NCBI GenBank assembly: GCA_020025455.1
Contig: JAHHSC010000001.1
Coordinates: 16,528-80,527, forward strand
Direction of reading: 5' to 3'
Length of the DNA stretch: 64,000 nucleotides
Source of the DNA: Lawsonibacter sp.
Lineage (GTDB): Bacteria > Bacillota > Clostridia > Oscillospirales > Oscillospiraceae
The translations under genes and the position numbers were made by a program. A model generated the notes under the pieces. That model worked only from the letters and a program-made list of their open reading frames with translations. It had not been told where the DNA came from and made no database searches. Positions 62,844 through 64,000 of the stretch are shown here, in pieces (the first letter of the stretch is position 1; every line of letters starts with the position of its first letter).

Positions 62844-63161
62844 TCAGTGCTTTAGGTTCAAAATCACACACCCTGCTGCAATACACAATACTCCAACCAC
62901 GCTTTGAGCACTTAGTTTTTCCTCAAACACAAAGTAGGAAAGCAACGTCGTGGCAACAATTCCAACTCCACACCATGTTGCATACGCGATTCCTAAGTAA
63001 ATTTTAGTTACAGCCTTTCCAAAAAAGAAATAACAAAGTATGTATGCTCCAACGCATCCAATCGAAGGCCAAAGCTTCGTTAACCCTTCTGAATATTTCA
63101 GCAATATTGTGGCCACAATTTCACACACAATGGCAAATCCTAACAAAAAATAATGCAACAT
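62844..63161 (-). CDS. SMR family multidrug/cation efflux protein
   Basis: 105 residues with four membrane segments. The conserved Glu14 is in FAIVCEIVATILLKYSEG; YAILWAxG-type sequence appears as AYATWCGVGIVATTLLSYF and the last helix is VVGVLCIAAGCVILNL. It may work as a homodimer for quaternary cations or guanidinium. GAGG just before the ATG. First gene of the SMR-PLC-MFS unit. Base use is AT-richer than core genes. Confidence 0.88.
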   Translation of the reverse strand: MLHYFLLGFAIVCEIVATILLKYSEGLTKLWPSIGCVGAYILCYFFFGKAVTKIYLGIAYATWCGVGIVATTLLSYFVFEEKLSAQSVVGVLCIAAGCVILNLKH

Positions 63162-63629
63162 TTTTACCTCTAACTACATTCCGTTCTCTATTTTCAACTC
63201 AATTGTTAGCCCAATCCGCTCTATGCTACCTCATTTATGTAAAATCCGATACCAAACTTCTATATAATATTTGTCAATTCTCCGTAGAAGTTCATCCTTG
63301 TGTAGCACAACGTCGTATGGCTTAAAAAGATAATCGTGCGCTGCCGGTTGCCGCCTCCTTTTGGGCATAGAAATGCCCCGCCTATTCGCATGTTTTTTAT
63401 TTGAACAAAGGGGATCTTATCGGACCACTCAGGCACAAGCTCCAACTGGGTATTTAAATTCTGGTGTGTGCCGTTTGTCTGGTATCTCGTTTGGCATAAA
63501 ATCACCCCATCTGTCAGATAGTATATCATACTGTCGAACAAATGGGGTACAATTTATTCCATTCTTCAAGCTCTTATGATCTTGATCTATTTTAAATCCG
63601 CATCGGGTTAACACCCGGCTTTTGCTTGA
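63162..63629. other. Degenerate AT-rich stretch with a possible IS3-type remnant
   Basis: No intact gene. On the minus strand the short frame MPNEIPDKRHTPEFK (starting near 63496) resembles the first residues of IS3-family OrfA transposases, then stops after 7 unrelated residues; a second frame over 63260-63470 is open but meets nothing recognised. The SMR promoter should also lie here: a TTGACA is present at about 63273-63278 but the -10 is poor. Confidence 0.4.
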
Positions 63630-64000
63630 TTATCCTTTTTGCCGTGTCATAACGGCTCCCACAACACCTCCGATGAACGCAAACGGGGCAATTCTCACAA
63701 ACAGCCATTCAAACGAATGAAGGCCAACGCCGATTACTGCGGTTTCAGGACTGGTGTAATCCCATCCCAGATAAGAACTGTTTAATGCAGCTAAGAGTGC
63801 GAAACCAATCACCACAACCGCACACAGTGAAATAAAGCCCCAATGAAGCACTCTCTGCCTGGTTGCTTTCTTCTGTGCCAGCTGTAAGTTAATCACTTCA
63901 AGTTTTTCGGAAATTGCTTTCAAGTCATCCGGTTTTGCCTCTGCAATCGTTTCTCCCAACAACGTGCTGACGGGAATCTCCAGTACTTCGGATATGGAGA
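63630..64000 (-). CDS. XRE-type regulator with membrane domain, C-terminal part (5' end outside window)
   Basis: Reads in frame from the window edge: SISEVLEIPVSTLLGETI looks like the end of a Cro/C1 helix-turn-helix domain, followed by a coiled linker (DDLKAISEKLEVINLQLAQKK), one strong membrane segment (WGFISLCAVVVIGFALLAAL) and a second one (FVRIAPFAFIGGVVGAVMTR). The stop is TAA-type near 63630. The layout matches the XRE gene at 59.9-60.4 kb. No start can be chosen because it lies beyond the edge. Confidence 0.7.
   Translation of the reverse strand, partial: SISEVLEIPVSTLLGETIAEAKPDDLKAISEKLEVINLQLAQKKATRQRVLHWGFISLCAVVVIGFALLAALNSSYLGWDYTSPETAVIGVGLHSFEWLFVRIAPFAFIGGVVGAVMTRQKG

Noticed and set aside
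1..64000. CRISPR array, toxin-antitoxin pair, phage or defence island, tRNA or rRNA genes
   Set aside because: No regular spaced repeats, Cas-type proteins, integrase, restriction or other defence-type genes, and no tRNA-like cloverleaf ending in CCA were found on either strand by reading.

Overview
The window reads as chromosome of a spore-forming Clostridia bacterium, most likely an Oscillospiraceae member (Flavonifractor/Lawsonibacter/Pseudoflavonifractor-like). The reasons are a Gram-positive PolC, sporulation genes (spoIVA, sigG, a SigH-type sigma factor, ytfJ/gerW, a DacF-type carboxypeptidase), the MEP isoprenoid pathway, IreB, and a rather high G+C content by eye. Almost every gene is on the minus strand. 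The exceptions are ribU and a dinB-pit-zip block at about 40.4-46.4 kb. Assignments come from reading motifs and gene order; no database search was run.

Layout (minus-strand operons run from high to low coordinates). 1-4 kb: rpiR-type regulator, flavoprotein, cmk, plsC, ispH (cut by the window edge). 4-8.6 kb: scpA-scpB-DUF2953-ytfJ, dacF-type carboxypeptidase, rluB. 8.8-15.5 kb: protein quality control, tig-clpP-clpX-lon-engB. 15.6-20.3 kb: thrC with a phosphoesterase, then rplS-rbgA-rnhB-yraN. 20.4-26.9 kb: trmK-nif3, DUF1858 and zinc-ribbon proteins, SigH-like factor, ruvC-ruvA-DUF6054-ruvB, Bax inhibitor-1 protein. 27.5-40.3 kb: pyrH-frr-uppS-cdsA-dxr-rseP-ispG-polC and an LTA-synthase-family protein. 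40.4-41.4 kb (+): FMN riboswitch and ribU. 41.5-48 kb: spoIVA, dinB-pit-zip (+), sigG, DUF523, ireB. 48-59.5 kb: tepA-uppP-ftsK, M18 aminopeptidase, ddl-murF-ABC-F-ydcF. 59.5-64 kb: an AT-richer accessory stretch with two membrane-linked XRE regulators (one cut by the edge), an SMR-phospholipase C-MFS operon and a possible IS3 remnant.

The window supplies much of an envelope-lipid programme: dxr, ispG and ispH make isoprenoid precursors, uppS and uppP make and recycle the undecaprenyl carrier, plsC and cdsA make phospholipid, and murF, ddl and the carboxypeptidase handle peptidoglycan. DNA maintenance is covered by PolC, RuvABC, DinB, FtsK and ScpAB.

The most interesting regulatory signals are a nested inverted repeat that buries the sigG ribosome binding site and overlaps a sigma-F-like promoter, a sigma-E-like promoter before spoIVA, a LexA-like box on the dinB promoter, and the FMN riboswitch. 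No convincing new defence system, CRISPR array, intact insertion sequence, tRNA or rRNA was seen.
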